A stretch of DNA of 64,000 nt from Agapanthus africanus (Eukaryota > Streptophyta > Magnoliopsida > Asparagales > Amaryllidaceae): the NCBI GenBank assembly GCA_030015575.1, contig CM057347.1:409852248-409916247 (forward strand). Direction: 5' to 3'. Each line of letters starts with the position of its first letter. Within the stretch, counting starts at the first letter, position 1. The position numbers and the translations under genes are program-made. The notes under the pieces were generated by a model, which saw only the letters and a program-made list of their open reading frames with translations, had not been told where the DNA came from and ran no database searches. Positions 1 through 9,810 of this stretch are shown here, one piece after another.

Positions 1-540
1 TTACAATTGACCCGCACGTCTGCATTTACCAAAATAACCCTAGGAAGACCTAGTCTGCGCCACACACATTATGGTAAAACGATATTCCATTTTGGGCTCT
101 TGATGGCCGCGGAACCGCGGCCGCAGCAGGGTTTGGGCCGCGGTTCCGCGGCCCAATGGTTAACTTGATGGCTCAATTTTCTGCTACAGGCTCTGGGCTT
201 TTTGGACTTCTTATGTCTTTGGTTCTTTTCTCCATTTGGCTTCTGGGTCTTCTCCAGATCTTCCAGTGAATACTTGTGGTGGACTTTAACCGTGGCTTCA
301 CGATCTTGGACCTTGCATTGCCTTGTTCTTTTGTGAACTGTTCTTTTATGTAGGCTTGATCAAGATCTTTCTATTTGTTGGTTGTAGTTCCACTTTTGCA
401 TCGTCTTTTATCTTTTTCACTGTTTTAGATCCAAGAACCTGTAACCTGTAATATGTAGCAGACATGCGTCAAAAGCACCTGTTTATTTATTAAAAGAATA
501 AGAATGGGGAATATAATAATGCAATATTATGGTGTGAACA
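1..540 (-). mobile_element. U3 part of an Athila-like LTR, cut by the window edge
   Basis: Read on the minus strand it begins at 540 with TGTTCACACC, like the start of the nested LTR at 8272 (TGTTCAGTTG). It carries the same paired CCGCGG palindromes (about 112-153) as the two complete Athila-like LTRs, at a similar distance from the LTR end. The right flank at 541 (TGCGC) continues Tat LTR sequence found uninterrupted near 37461, so this LTR was inserted into the Tat 5' LTR. The left terminus and left target duplication lie outside the window, so I cannot tell a solo LTR from a full element. No ORF is seen in it. Confidence 0.7.
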
Positions 541-1059
541 TGCGCCACTCATAAAATAGCGTTTTGCGCTCATAAACTGGCGCAATGTGCCCATGATCTG
601 GTGCTCAGCGCCAAGCGCGCTACGTGCTCCTCACGTGTGCGCTACCCAGCAGAAGTGCTCTGCGCTCTTTGACTGGCGCAAGGCGCCAAGCGCGCCACAT
701 GTTCCTCACGTGTGCGCTAAAAGAACATAAATTATTCTATGAATAAAGCCCAGAGCTATGATGAGTGCTCAGCATTCAGTAAAAGACAAAAAATATTGTC
801 AGAACTCAAACCAATGCTCAGCATTATTAAATGTTCAACATTTTAACTGAGTGGGCCGAACCCAAATTGGCTATAAACCCCTCATTCAGATTAATTGAGC
901 CCATATGCTCATAAATATTTTAACAGATCTTAAGTCCAAAATTGGACTACAGATTTCCCAATCAAAATTGGTTCAAAGGTACATCTCTGCACTCTTCTGA
1001 TATATGTCGTTGTAATCCTTCAACGTCTTCAGAGAGGTGATGGGTCCCGATAACCAAAC

Positions 1060-1215
1060 ATTCCATGGACCGTAGGATCCTTAAACCCATGGACTATGAT
1101 GTCCTCAACCTTGGACTGTGGGGTCCTTAAACCCATGGACTATGATGTCCTTAACCTCGGACTGTGGGGTCCTTAAGCCCATGGACAATGATGTCCTTAA
1201 CCTTGAACCACCATG
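1060..1215 (+). repeat. Tandem repeat in Tat LTR
   Basis: About three diverged copies of a unit alternating GGACTGTGGGGTCCTTAA and CCATGGACTATGATGTCC. The equivalent block in the 3' LTR is at about 37917-38070, so the repeat predates this insertion. Confidence 0.7.
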
Positions 1216-1574
1216 TCCTTAAACTGGTAATCGACCGCAATATTTCTAAACTAAACAATAGAGCCCGAATGCTCTCTTGTTGGATCTAAACGATCCTGTT
1301 AAGTTGATCTTAGTCTGAAATTAGACTAACGTATCCTTAACATACGTTTAAGTTGATCTTAGTCTCAAATGAGACTAACGTATCCTTAAATCCAACCCCA
1401 AACCCAAATCTAAGAAAATACGGATTTGGACTAATCCACGCCCTACGGGCGACAACATAAATTAGTCTCCGTATACAATCCACGGGCAACCAAAAAACAA
1501 AACAAACACACACGACATGAAGTGACCATCTGGAGAAGGAGAAAATGGTTACCGCGATGCGGTAGCGTAATTAA

Positions 1575-1636
1575 CTGCAGGGGCTTACACCTGCAGGGAA
1601 GAGCGTCCCCACAATAAAAAAAACCCTCAACGAGGG
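1575..1636 (+). promoter_or_regulatory. Two RNA hairpins near the Tat U5 end
   Basis: CTGCAGG (1575-1581) pairs with CCTGCAG (1590-1596), and CCCTC (1624-1628) pairs with GAGGG (1632-1636), separated by an A-rich spacer. The first recurs in every LTR copy of the family; in the copy near 44925-44950 the substituted bases still pair through G-U wobbles. Function is inferred only (packaging, dimerisation or 3'-end formation). Confidence 0.4.
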
Positions 1637-1815
1637 GGAATCTAACGAAGTCTGCTACATCGGCCGCATCCGTTTAAACCTTCGATACATGGTGTCATAA
1701 ATCAACTTGGCATCTTCGGAGAGGTGGACGGATAACACCAATTAGTATCTTCCCCCGAATTCAGGCAAGACGAACCTACGCGGTTCCGTCTCTGTGTTCG
1801 GCGGGGAACAGATTC

Positions 1816-1834
1816 TGGCACGCCCGGTGGGACC
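1816..1834 (+). other. Primer-binding site of the Tat element
   Basis: TGGCACGCCCGGTGGGACC lies 5 nt after the LTR end, beginning with the TGG expected opposite a tRNA CCA end. Its position fits an LTR-element minus-strand priming site. I have not assigned the tRNA. The leader 1835-1958 has no other recognisable feature. Confidence 0.7.
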
Positions 1835-1958
1835 TTTTCCTCTTTCCACTCAACACTTCGCGTGTCGTGTTCGCGAACGAATCGCGGTTTAATATGGTTG
1901 CCCTTGGGTTCGAGGTACTAAGATTTGGTTTTGCTCCCGTGCAGAAAAAAGAACATCA

Positions 1959-3347
1959 ATGGCCTCTAACTGCTCCAGCTGCAACTGCAACTCCCGTTCC
2001 GCCTCATCTGGAGGAGTGACCTACGGTCCCCAAGCGGCCTCCCTTTTCACAATTCCTGTGGAACAGGTAACCCAGGCCACCACTGGGCTATTCTTCGGGA
2101 CCACACTCCCACCGATGAGCTTCAACGCCCCTGTACCATTGCAAGAAGCTCAGAAGAAGTCGGTCTTTGATCGTCTTACCATTACTGCGGCCCCTCTTAA
2201 CGGGTCACCCAAATCAAGCGCCTCAGTTTTCAGCAGACTGGGCCAAAGCTCCAACGGGCCCATGAAGAAGCCCGCAATACCAGAAGGCATTATCCCGAAA
2301 AGGATAGCTATTCCTGGTCCTGAAGTCGTCAAAGCGGCTTCTCCTGCCAAAGAGTCGGTCTTCAAAAGACTGGCCGTTACAACTCCCCATCCAAGCGAAG
2401 TCGCTAAGCTTGCTTCTCCCGCTCGAAAGTCTGCCTTCGACAGGCTGGCCATTCCCTCTCAACGGACGTCGGTCTTCAAGAGGCTCGCACCGGCAGTAAC
2501 CCTTCACCAAGACGGGGGGCATGATGAGGCCACCCCCGTGACTGAACCAATACCGTTTGCGAGACATGCTCGACGTCGCCATTGGCGCCGAGTAAGAAAG
2601 GCTGGGGGCAGCTCTCCTTCTGGACTAACTCCGCCGGCTCCAACGGTGGAAGTTGATGCTGCTGTTCCAACTGGGAACAGCTTTGAACTACTTAACAGGG
2701 TGTGCAGAAATTTGTCAACTGCCGTACTAAAAAAGTCTCCTCCGCCTGTTGAAAAGATCACAAAGGCGAAGCCGGAACAGCCCCCTCAACGGATATCCTC
2801 TAAAATTTATAAGGTCTGGCGTCAAGTTCAAGACTCGATGATTGATCAAGATTACTCTCGCCGACAGAAAAAGGTAAAAGTTCAGCGGGAGGACGACCAC
2901 CCTGTCAAGCTACAAAAGATGTCATCTGTTTGGGTGCCCACTGCAACGGCCCCCTCAACTTCGACCGCCCACAAGAGGAGAAAGCTGGAGAAAATCCCGG
3001 TGTCTGCGGCGAATCGCAAGGATATTGAATCTAAACGCCCCAAGCCTGGGGGCATGGTGGTACATACCGTCTATATGGCGTCCGGAAAAGAGGATAGCCA
3101 TATCTCCATAGGTCATCGACCGCTTACGCAATCCGTGACAAAAGCCCAGGAGCAGCAACAGAAGCTTCAAGAGATGCTAACGCAAATGGCCGCACTCACT
3201 GGGCCAAAAGAAAGCCCGGAGGCGTCATCAGAGCAGCATCATGAACAGGAAACCAATGCTGACTTCTTCCGCAGAGTTCTCGAAAAGAAGGATAGGGAAG
3301 CAGCAGAACAAGCGGCCAATATAAAACGAATGGTGCTTCTTTTCTAA
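1959..3347 (+). CDS. Tat Gag, N-terminal SVFxRL-repeat region
   Basis: 462 codons from an ATG about 125 nt after the primer-binding site. The first third holds at least five copies of a short motif of the form S-V/A-F-x-R-L (SVFDRL, SVFSRL, SVFKRL, SAFDRL, SVFKRL), each in a Ser/Pro/Lys-rich linker. The rest is basic and low-complexity, with a Gln/Glu-rich, probably coiled-coil C-terminus. The TAA at 3345-3347 is in frame with the next Gag segment, whose first Met follows one codon later. It therefore looks like a stop acquired in one long Gag frame, although natural separation of the two ORFs cannot be excluded. Confidence 0.7.
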   Translation: MASNCSSCNCNSRSASSGGVTYGPQAASLFTIPVEQVTQATTGLFFGTTLPPMSFNAPVPLQEAQKKSVFDRLTITAAPLNGSPKSSASVFSRLGQSSNGPMKKPAIPEGIIPKRIAIPGPEVVKAASPAKESVFKRLAVTTPHPSEVAKLASPARKSAFDRLAIPSQRTSVFKRLAPAVTLHQDGGHDEATPVTEPIPFARHARRRHWRRVRKAGGSSPSGLTPPAPTVEVDAAVPTGNSFELLNRVCRNLSTAVLKKSPPPVEKITKAKPEQPPQRISSKIYKVWRQVQDSMIDQDYSRRQKKVKVQREDDHPVKLQKMSSVWVPTATAPSTSTAHKRRKLEKIPVSAANRKDIESKRPKPGGMVVHTVYMASGKEDSHISIGHRPLTQSVTKAQEQQQKLQEMLTQMAALTGPKESPEASSEQHHEQETNADFFRRVLEKKDREAAEQAANIKRMVLLF

Positions 3348-3350
3348 GAC

Positions 3351-4166
3351 ATGGTCGGGATGATGATACAACCGGATCCTCCGGCTGAAGATCATCCGAT
3401 TATCCTAGAAGACGACCGGGCGGAGACGTCAAACCCTCTTTTGGCTTGTTCAGCGGCCAAAGAGGAGACCGTCTCCAAAGCTGCCCTGGATGATTCCATC
3501 GCTCAGCAGATACAAGTGCATCAAGCGAATGAAGCGGCTGGGCAAATTGTTAAAACTGGACGATCCTATCCGGGTTGGTATGACCAAATAAAGTACCTGC
3601 CGGGATACACGATCCCCAGATTCCACGTATATAAGGGGACGGGAAATCCGCATCAGCACGTCGCTCAATTCAGAGCTTTGTGGGGCAACACTAGAGGTGA
3701 CGATAAGCTACTGCTTCGCCAATTCGTTGGCAGCTTGTCGGAGATAGTATTTGAGTGGTATTCCGAACTCCCAAATGACTCTGTCAAGACATTTGCAGAG
3801 ATGGAGCTGCTGTTTACACAGAGATTCGCAAGCGCTAGCGAGTGCACCCCGATCACCGCACTGATTAACGCCAGGGTAAAACCAGGCGAAACGTGGGTGC
3901 AATACGCAATACGGTGGCGGAATTTATGGTCGAAGTGCGAGCAGTGCATTGAAGAAGTGCCTGCGGTAGGCATGTTCGTGGGTACTCTCGACCCTCAGGC
4001 GACTATTTCCCAATTCATGATGTTTTTCAAGCCGACCACTTTCCAGGCCTTGGTTGACAAGCTGGCCCAAATGGACCAGATGGGCCACAGACCTTCCTCT
4101 TCGAAGCCGGAACCACGGAATGGAAAAGGGAAAGGGAAAGCGACCTTCGTCGCCAATGCTCAATAG
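3351..4166 (+). CDS. Tat Gag, capsid-like domain
   Basis: 271 codons in the same frame as the preceding segment. Residues about 80-240 match the plant retrotransposon gag domain: a YLPGYTIPRFHVYKGTGNP entry, a FVGSLSEIVFEWYSELP core, and a W..L..RF pattern typical of the helical capsid fold that packages element RNA in cytoplasmic particles. A basic GKGKGKA tail follows. The in-frame TAG at 4164-4166 interrupts the reading, and recognisable Gag sequence resumes immediately after it. Confidence 0.85.
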   Translation: MVGMMIQPDPPAEDHPIILEDDRAETSNPLLACSAAKEETVSKAALDDSIAQQIQVHQANEAAGQIVKTGRSYPGWYDQIKYLPGYTIPRFHVYKGTGNPHQHVAQFRALWGNTRGDDKLLLRQFVGSLSEIVFEWYSELPNDSVKTFAEMELLFTQRFASASECTPITALINARVKPGETWVQYAIRWRNLWSKCEQCIEEVPAVGMFVGTLDPQATISQFMMFFKPTTFQALVDKLAQMDQMGHRPSSSKPEPRNGKGKGKATFVANAQ

Positions 4167-4229
4167 CAGCCCAGTGGCCCAAAACTAACTGATCGCCTAG
4201 ACGAGAGACGGTGGTTCTTTAATGAGAAA

Positions 4230-4772
4230 ATGAAGCGTCCTTATTCGTTTCCCCGGGACAAAACGAGGAGATTGTTCGAGCTGGCGGTGCGCAACAGGCT
4301 CATTAACTTGCCGGATCCAAAACGTCCATTGCAACCCGGTGAGGCTAATAATCCCAATTATTGCCCCTATCATCAAGCGATAGGACATCCAATCGAAGAT
4401 TGCTTCGTCTTCAGAAGGTGGATTGAGAACCAATACCAGGAGGGCAAGTTCGCACTGTCCGAGAATTGGAAAGTAAACCCGCCACAGCCGCACACTCTCA
4501 AAAAGGCTGACACACCGGGGGCATCATGCTCTTTTGTCAAAGAAGCTCCATGGGAGGTCGTTCTTTCAACTAAAACGAAAAGAATGCTGAAAGATCTCCA
4601 AACATGCCCGGCGATCAAATGGAAAAGTCCGCTGGAACCCAAAGTCATCGAGGGAATGCTGAAACCGCGCCCGACGCTAAGAATTGGTGGGGATGGTCAT
4701 AGCACCCGTACCCAGCCGTCAAAGTCTTCGAAGAAGAAGAAAAAGACCAAAAAAACCCGTGAAGCCTGGTGA
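4230..4772 (+). CDS. Tat Gag, zinc-knuckle-like (nucleocapsid) segment 1
   Basis: Continues the Gag frame after the TAG at 4164. Around codons 45-75 it has the CPYH..IGHP.EDC pattern of Tat-type nucleocapsids, followed by an aromatic/acidic FRRWIENQYQEGKF stretch and a Lys-rich tail. It runs out at 4772 because of a frameshift in the A-rich tract at about 4728-4756: recognisable Gag sequence continues in the frame of the next segment (4684-5724). Confidence 0.75.
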   Translation: MKRPYSFPRDKTRRLFELAVRNRLINLPDPKRPLQPGEANNPNYCPYHQAIGHPIEDCFVFRRWIENQYQEGKFALSENWKVNPPQPHTLKKADTPGASCSFVKEAPWEVVLSTKTKRMLKDLQTCPAIKWKSPLEPKVIEGMLKPRPTLRIGGDGHSTRTQPSKSSKKKKKTKKTREAW

Positions 4773-5724
4773 CAAGCGCACGGACCTGCAAAAACAGATT
4801 GACGCGCTGGAAGAATATAACCAGAAGGCGCGGACCCCAATCACACTCCAAGAATTTCTCAGCCACGTCCTTGAGGACGGAGATGATGACAAAGGGGAAG
4901 ACTCGTCGGATGAACCTGAGGATTATGTGGCAAGCTGCCATGTGATCTCTCACTCGTTGATAAACAGAGAAGAAGCTCTGGACGAAAAGAAACCAGGGGC
5001 AGAGCCTGAGCCGGAACTTCTAGGACCATCAGACGAAATGATTGATGCATTCCTGAACAAAGCTTTCCTGAAAAGCAAAGCTGATCGAGAGCGCGAGATG
5101 GCCATATTTGAAAAAGCCAGATGCCGGCGACTGGACAAAAGGGTTGAAACACTCCCACCCGATCAAAGTACATCCGCCGCAAATAAGAGCAGGGCCAAGA
5201 CAAGGAAACGATTCGCTAGAGCCCTGTCAAAGGGAATGAAGTTGCCCTCTTTCAGAGAAAATTCTCCCGTCGATATACATCTGGATGAAGCGGACGTATA
5301 TCCTAACTTCTACTTATACCATCAGAGGATTACACACCCCACCGAGGAGTGCAACGCCTTTAAAAATTGGTGGCAAGGGTATGTCGCTCACAGGCAATAC
5401 TTCAAGAGGATGAAACATGAAGCTCGTCGACAGTGGAAAAATGCGACAGACGAATGTGGAAAAACTGCCGGCAACTGTCACATGGTTGATAGCAGGGGAT
5501 CGCAAGTTCTCACCTTCGGGAGCGATTCTGAAGAAGAAATAGCTCTTGGCCCTCTCTTCAAAGAATCCACTTCGGGAAAAGAGGAAGAACCGAAGAGCCG
5601 CGAGAACATTCAGCTACGCAATCGCACATTACCTGAAAAGAATCTCGGACCCGTAAACAAGGGATCGAATAAAATGGATAAGGGGAAAGAAAAGATCCCT
5701 GAGGATATTGCCCTCGATGATTGA
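4684..5724 (+). CDS. Tat Gag-Pol linker with second zinc-knuckle-like module
   Basis: The useful part starts near 4756 after the frameshift. It is a hydrophilic linker with a degenerate second copy of the zinc-knuckle-like module (YLYHQRITHPTEECNAF, first Cys lost) at about 5311-5361. It is followed by a FGSDSEEE motif that recurs as FGSDTEEEE in the protease ORF. A TGA at 5722-5724 is in frame with the protease ORF that follows. I recognise no enzymatic domain. Confidence 0.65.
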   Translation: MVGMVIAPVPSRQSLRRRRKRPKKPVKPGDKRTDLQKQIDALEEYNQKARTPITLQEFLSHVLEDGDDDKGEDSSDEPEDYVASCHVISHSLINREEALDEKKPGAEPEPELLGPSDEMIDAFLNKAFLKSKADREREMAIFEKARCRRLDKRVETLPPDQSTSAANKSRAKTRKRFARALSKGMKLPSFRENSPVDIHLDEADVYPNFYLYHQRITHPTEECNAFKNWWQGYVAHRQYFKRMKHEARRQWKNATDECGKTAGNCHMVDSRGSQVLTFGSDSEEEIALGPLFKESTSGKEEEPKSRENIQLRNRTLPEKNLGPVNKGSNKMDKGKEKIPEDIALDD

Positions 5725-5769
5725 TTCGTCGAAGAGCTAGCAGCCAAGGACCCGCCCAAGAAAAACAAG

Positions 5770-6612
5770 ATGGATTACAACGTTCTGGCACACCTGAGGA
5801 AGATACCCTCACAGCTAAGCATTCTCGACGCCCTTCTGCTATCCAAAGAGGCGAGAGATTCTTTGATCAAGGCGCTACAAGAGCCCGAACAATTCCAAGC
5901 TTTCGTCGCCGAAGAAAAGATGAAGGACGAGTTACAAGAAGTGCACACAGCCGATATCACCTTCAGCGATGAAGATCTCCTCCTCGGGACGTGCGAGCAT
6001 AACCGTCCCCTTTATGTCTCCGGATACTGTCATGATATTAAGATAGGCAAGATCCTGGTTGACAATGGGTGTTCCGTCAACCTTCTCAATGTAAGAGTAT
6101 TGAAGGAAATCTGCATGAGCATTCAACACCTCGCTCGGGATAAGATCACTATCTCCGGATTTGACTCCCAATCATCAAGGACGCTCGGGTCTGTGATACT
6201 GACATTACGCTTTGGGCTGCTCGTCACGGACATTAAATTTCACGTCATTGACGCCAAGACCTGCTACAATGCTTTGCTTGGTCCACCTTGGTTACATGAG
6301 TACAACATCATTCCTTCTATACAGCATCAGTGTATGAAGTACTTCAAAGATGGGTTTGAATACACCGTGACAGGGGAATTGAACCCATTCTCCATGAATG
6401 AAGTCCGAAAGTGCGAATATGCAAAGTACTTCTTACCAGACTTCGAAGACACGGAGAGATGCCATAAACCGGAGGACAAGCAAAAAGCTATCACTACCAT
6501 TCCGGTCTTCGGGAGTGATACCGAGGAGGAGGAAGAGATAGTCTATTCAGGGCCGCCCCAATGCAACAATCCAAGACCATCCACGCCTATGTTGATCTTC
6601 GGCAGTGATTGA
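5770..6612 (+). CDS. Tat aspartic protease, 3' end interrupted
   Basis: Retropepsin-like protease that would process the polyprotein. The active-site loop is VDNGCSVNLL (Asp98, Gly100, Cys101) in place of the more usual DSG/DTG, and ALLGPPWLH (about 168-176) is the second conserved block. Genuine Tat sequence ends at 6605; the last two codons and stop come from the nested LTR starting at 6606. The same reading frame resumes at 14154-14159 across the target duplication. It continues the frame of 4684-5724 through a TGA. Confidence 0.8.
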   Translation: MDYNVLAHLRKIPSQLSILDALLLSKEARDSLIKALQEPEQFQAFVAEEKMKDELQEVHTADITFSDEDLLLGTCEHNRPLYVSGYCHDIKIGKILVDNGCSVNLLNVRVLKEICMSIQHLARDKITISGFDSQSSRTLGSVILTLRFGLLVTDIKFHVIDAKTCYNALLGPPWLHEYNIIPSIQHQCMKYFKDGFEYTVTGELNPFSMNEVRKCEYAKYFLPDFEDTERCHKPEDKQKAITTIPVFGSDTEEEEEIVYSGPPQCNNPRPSTPMLIFGSD

Positions 6613-8272
6613 TCTGTTTTAGTGTAGTTTAACCGCAATCAGAACGGTGTCGCGCGTAGCTAGACCGAGGTGAGTACGGGTCGTCCTCTGGGAAACGTTG
6701 AATCTTTTAATCTTACTTTAGACGTGTTGATTAGGAAGGAGGAAGAATAAAGAATGGTAAAAATGGTTGTAGGATCTAGATCTACGATAAACACGGATGC
6801 AAAATATAGATCTAGATTAACTACGGATGTAAATTTAATATTAAAAGGGGGCTTGTAGGGTTCATTGGGATTTAGTAGTTATGGATGATTAATTAAAAAT
6901 TATTCTTTTTATCCTTTAATAGATTTAAAACTAGAACGACAGTGATGCATGTAGATTAGGGTTTCTGGAGGAAAAAGGGTTCCTACTCTTAACCCCTATC
7001 TCGACATGGAACTCCGTTCATATCTAGCCTTTACCAAAATAATTGTTAATCTAATCTCTAATCGTGGTCACGACTATCAATGAATTGATAGCGCGCCCAA
7101 TTAGGATGTTCACTATTCTTTTGATAAAGTTTATAAATTTTATAGGACTTAAAAAGAATTTAAGGATCTTCATCATCTATTAACCTACCCTAATCCCATG
7201 AACCCTAACAAGCGAAGAATTACTCGTGCATGTTGGGAGAAGAAGAGATGGAGAGAGAAATCATATTAAAAACTACAAAGAGATAGAATAAGAAAACTAC
7301 TACCTTTATTAATCAAGAAAAATCATTTACACTTTGTTCTCTTAGAAAATGATTACAAAATGCCAGTTTACTTCTTGATCTCTTCTAAAGAGTTAGATGA
7401 ACAGTTGATGATCAGCCAAGATGCGTGAGGCTGTCGTGGACTTCGTGAGCTCGTCAGCTTGATGTCTTTTCTAAGAGGCTCTCGGTCCTTATTTATAGTC
7501 CCAGAGTCAGAACCCTAGTTTCCTAATATGGAAACTAGTGGTTAAGATCCCAACATAAAAAATCTCATGCCCTAACTACCCTAGTTTCCTATTATGGAAA
7601 CCAGTGGTTAAAATCCCAACATAAAAATCTCATGCTCTAACTACCCTAGTTTCCTAATATAGAAACCAGTGGTTAAGATCCCAACATAAAAAATCTCGTG
7701 CCCTAACTCCTCCTTATCGCGGCGGAATCACGGCCAATAAGTGGGTTTGGCCGCGGTTCCGCGGCCTTATAGTGTCTTCGTGGGCTCAATCTTCTGAGGC
7801 TTCATCTTGATGACACATGGTGATCTTTTGAAAATCTGGAAACTGAAAATCTTCTCTACGTCAATGCCAGAATTGATTTCTTTAGTTTACTTTCTTATTT
7901 AGGCAGGTTTGTTTCGCCAACTTTGATTTCTTTGATTTCGGTCCTGAAAATTCTGCACAATAACTCAATAAATAATATTAGTAGAATTTGTTTTAATTGA
8001 CATATTAACTCAACCATTTGTCTTGATATTATAGTTTTAAGAATTGGTCAAAGGTATTTAATAAGGTAAGCATATTTAAATGGGCCAAATGTTACATGGA
8101 TATTATATACTTACTTTTTCCTACATAATGTTAATTATAATATATAAACACATGAAAATAGTATTTTTGCAAATAAACCTTCATATGTGTCATATTCATA
8201 ATAAACGCCTTTTACTATATAGAAATAGTAGGAAAAATGTCATATTAAATGTGCAGTTTTATCAACTGAACA
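6606..8272 (-). repeat. 3' LTR of nested element 1
   Basis: 1667 bp, TG...CA ends. It contains three 65-bp tandem units (about 7513-7710) and paired CCGCGG-type palindromes (about 7717-7772). It differs from the right copy by scattered substitutions and a small indel near 8178-8186, where the right copy is shorter. By eye it is clearly more diverged than the LTR pair of nested element 2. The short ORF at 8080-8295 is chance coding. Confidence 0.92.
7513..7710 (-). repeat. 65-bp tandem repeat in nested LTR 1
   Basis: Three copies, each beginning CCCTAGTTTCCTA(A/T)TATGGA, spaced 64-66 bp. The block is also present in the right LTR (about 13403-13600). Confidence 0.75.
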
Positions 8273-9810
8273 AATACCCCCAAATTTATCTTTGATCGTC
8301 CCGAGCAAACTAGTTTATTCAAGAGAAGGAGAAAAAGAAAGGAGAAAGGTAAGCACACTTTCGTAGGCAACACGATTGCACTGAGCACGTGCAACAAGCC
8401 GTTAAACCTCTAAGTGTCCCTAGTAGGAGGAGTGTTGTCTCCTGAGGGTTTTCAGCGGATTACACCCACAAAATCCTATAATAAAAGAGAGATGGTGAAA
8501 GTTACATATAAAGATAAGAACTATAAAAGAAAGAACTTGAAAATAAGAGTTTTCAACTACACCAGTTTTTTGGTTGCTATGAGCCCTATCTTAATGGTCA
8601 TGAAAAAATGTTAGAAATCACATCATCCCTCAATAAAACATCGCCTTTAGTCTTCCTCCCTATCTTTCATCCAAACATTGATCATATACCCCTACGTGTG
8701 TGTAAAAGACATCCGTACACTTAGAGAATTCAATTCAAGTTATCATACTCTTGTCCATCTTCCAAAGTACTTTATAGTTGGTGAATATTTTCGATAAAAT
8801 TGCTCACACATTCTTCATGCGACCGTTAATACTCTTGAGGTACTAACCGACCGATTACAAAATGTGCTTGCGTATTTAGGTGTAATTCCTCATTTCGCAA
8901 CACCTAAGGCTTAGCAGTGACTCCCAAACCAGTTGGTCTAAGGCACTAGGTGATAAAGCACCTTCGCTATATTTTTTATGCTGCCTTGGTAATTACAAAA
9001 TCAGTGTTCATTTTTTTCTTCACCACTTATACTTTTATTTATTTATTTTTATTTTTTTTTATTTTTTTATTTTTATACTAAGGCTTTTAGACAAGAGCAT
9101 TTCAATGTATCCTCTACTATCCCAAGTTTCAAGATGTGTATAAGTGCGTATAATAGGGTATCAACGTTCAAATGTTTGGCCTTAAGAATATGGACTATTT
9201 TTCAGACTTATTTTTATCCTCAGATCAGCAATTTCCTTCATCTTACTAACCCTTGGGACAACAGCTCATAACTACTTATTACTAGTTTCATTTAAGAAAA
9301 CTTCTAACTTTTTTGTTTTTCTTAAACTATTCCTATCTTTCATATATAATTTTTCACTTTCTACTCTTTTATTATAAAAAAAATTGTGCTTATATATAGT
9401 ATAATGCAAAGTATTGTGTAAATAAGCACAAACCTCCCCCAAACCTATTTGCACCAGTGTCCTCACTGTTGTCATCTTTTAAATCTCAAAAACCTGTATA
9501 CTTGGGAGGAAAGGTTATTAACGGGGGCAACAAAAATTGAAAGTGAAAATCCTCCCCCAAACTTATTTTTGGCTCACAATTTTGAGGACAAATTTTATTT
9601 TCAAGAGCCAAAAATATACCCCCCCCCCCAAAACTTGAGTTAAACAATATTAAGCATTTTAAGGGGGGTAAAGTTATTTGGTTAATATAAGACTTTACAA
9701 AGACCAAAAGTTAATACCGACCATTCAAAGATTTTATCAATGTAACGTAAAGGTTGGTGGAAGAACATGTTATATAGAGCCAAGAAAAAGTGGGAAAGAG
9801 AAAAGTGGTG
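8273..9810 (-). other. 3' non-coding region and polypurine tract, nested element 1
   Basis: Directly beside the LTR the minus strand reads TTTGGGGGTATT (8273-8284), a plausible polypurine tract. The rest has no credible ORF, but is closely similar to 29470-31049 of nested element 2 in the same orientation (for example the stretch around TAGGCAACACGATTGCACTG). Conservation of non-coding sequence suggests a shared origin, and possibly a shared cis function. Confidence 0.7.

Larger units (their letters stand above)
541..1810 (+). repeat. Tat 5' LTR (3' portion: end of U3, R and U5)
   Basis: Aligns with 37461-38668 of the 3' LTR with scattered substitutions. It contains G-box-bearing GCGC-rich repeats (about 541-720), tandem copies of a unit around CCATGGACTATGATGTCC (about 1060-1215), and two small hairpins near the U5 end (1575-1596 and 1624-1636). 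It ends GGGGAACA directly before the primer-binding site. The upstream U3 is displaced off-window by the LTR inserted at 540/541. Confidence 0.8.

Noticed and set aside
1816-1834. Assigning a specific tRNA to the Tat primer-binding site
   Set aside because: I cannot align it to a tRNA 3' end with confidence from memory.
2150-3170. Minus-strand ORFs opposite Gag (2150-2452, 2223-2582, 2955-3170)
   Set aside because: Shadow frames of the Gag coding sequence with no family pattern.
8080-8295. 71-codon ORF at the edge of nested LTR 1
   Set aside because: AT-rich, crosses the LTR end and has no homologous open frame in the partner LTR.
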